Shown here: piece by piece, positions 55,086 to 55,531 of the stretch | How the letters are laid out: the number at the start of each line of letters is the position of its first letter | Numbering within the stretch: position 1 is the first letter of the stretch | NCBI GenBank assembly: GCA_036511855.1 | Contig: DATCBN010000039.1 | Span: 1 to 55,531 of the forward strand | DNA from: Candidatus Eremiobacteraceae bacterium | GTDB taxonomy: Bacteria; Vulcanimicrobiota; Vulcanimicrobiia; Eremiobacterales; Eremiobacteraceae | Direction of reading: 5' to 3' | Length of the DNA: 55,531 bases | Notes under the pieces: generated by a model | The model's input: only the letters and a program-made list of their open reading frames with translations | Databases searched by the model: none | Told to the model about the DNA's origin: nothing | Position numbers and translations under genes: made by a program

Positions 55086-55531
55086 TCAGAACGCTAGAGT
55101 GTTGGTCGTGGTAACGCCTTGTATGATCGCCGAAACTTGCTCCTTCACAAATAGGCTCTGGCCGGGGAGTGGATACTTGGCTCCGAAAACGACGTTGAAC
55201 AGGCCTGAGACATAGAGAGTATTCTCGTGGCAATCGATCACAAGTTCAATGGGAAGATTCCCCTGAGGCAGCGGCACTTCAAGCGATGCAGTCTTCGAGC
55301 CCGGCGAGAAGACGTCGATGCGATGCAATCTGCTATTTGCAGTTCCAGTTTCATCGACAACAACGTTGCCGCTAGAATCTACGGCGACACCCTGTGGATC
55401 GGACAGCGTCATGCCAATTACGTGGCCCTGACTGGAGCCCGGAGCAAACTTCTCGATGCTACCCGAGCCGCTCGGACAGGTGCGGTAGCCGACGTACAGG
55501 TTCCCATGACGGTCAAAGGCCATCCCGTCGG
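55086..55531 (-). CDS. NHL/SMP-30-like beta-propeller protein, C-terminal part cut by window edge
   Basis: Read on the minus strand, the coding frame continues off the right edge, so the start lies outside the window. The visible 148 residues are propeller blades: DGMAFDRHGNLYVGYRT, SIEKFAPGSSQGHVIGMTLSDPQGVAVDSSGNVVVDE and IDVFSPGSKTASLEV. Each has the D-x-x-G-N-x-x-V turn of NHL or SMP-30 repeats. The last part (GQSLFVKEQVSAIIQGVTT) loses the repeat. Such proteins in this type of genome are often exported and unassigned; the ligand is unknown. Confidence 0.75.
   Translation of the reverse strand, partial: DGMAFDRHGNLYVGYRTCPSGSGSIEKFAPGSSQGHVIGMTLSDPQGVAVDSSGNVVVDETGTANSRLHRIDVFSPGSKTASLEVPLPQGNLPIELVIDCHENTLYVSGLFNVVFGAKYPLPGQSLFVKEQVSAIIQGVTTTNTLAF

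Overview
The window is a GC-rich, densely coded bacterial chromosome segment. Nearly every gene from 1.8 to 47 kb lies on the minus strand in short, tightly overlapped operons (ATGA, GTGA and TAGTG junctions), with single tRNA genes dropped between them. I count 15 tRNAs (Gly-GCC, Leu-UAG, Lys-CUU, Lys-UUU, His-GUG, Arg-UCU, Pro-UGG, Ser-GGA, Ser-CGA, Arg-CCG, Met-CAU, Arg-ACG, Ser-GCU, Ile-GAU, Ala-UGC) and a small SRP RNA. The order yqeY-nfeD-floA-phoH-ybeY-dgkA-cdd-recO recalls the Bacillus yqeY-yqfA-recO block. The ruvX-mltG-DUF1292 group, DUF4446, the S53 peptidases and the orphan lipoproteins also point to a deep Terrabacteria-type lineage. I would guess Eremiobacterota/WPS-2 or a relative, but this is inference and no marker was searched.

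Layout. 1-1.7 kb: tandem secreted S53 (sedolisin-type) peptidases. 1.8-5.1 kb: tig-clpP-clpX. 5.1-7.0 kb: a tRNA cluster with small membrane and unknown genes. 7.0-11.7 kb: a catabolic operon of a class III aminotransferase, deoC and two aldehyde dehydrogenases, the second a short form with no catalytic cysteine. 11.7-13.4 kb: tRNAs, a frameshifted HNH endonuclease and rdgB. 13.4-17.4 kb: yggT-lepA, an M23 peptidase, DUF4446 and SRP RNA. 17.4-18.7 kb: six tRNAs around tadA, including tRNA-Arg(ACG), whose wobble base TadA should edit. 18.7-29.8 kb: housekeeping genes for lipid glycosylation, cell-wall termination, DNA repair, RNA maturation and flotillin membrane domains, ending with rpsU.

30-38 kb: a metallophosphoesterase, then a six-gene run (glycosyltransferase, copper-amine-oxidase-like domain protein, two tandem peptide-binding lipoproteins, HIT hydrolase, sirtuin). 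38-47 kb: PilZ protein, GT2 glycosyltransferase, pyrG, an exported alpha/beta hydrolase, and hemF-prmC-prfA-rpmE. Here rpmE encodes ribosomal protein L31 with an extra tail of about 200 residues rich in Ala, Pro, Lys and Thr.

47-55.5 kb is looser and looks accessory. tRNA-Ala(TGC) and a 41-bp copy of its 3' end, 2.4 kb away, bracket a small segment that looks like the footprint of a tRNA-targeted integration. It carries a His-rich lipoprotein and two divergent paralogous genes. Beyond it lie a small Lmo0937-like membrane protein, a DUF892 ferritin-like protein, a MerA/Lpd-like flavoprotein, two small ORFs and a beta-propeller protein running off the end. A family of short palindromic repeats occurs in at least four intergenic gaps. 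No CRISPR array, IS transposase, phage gene or origin was recognised.
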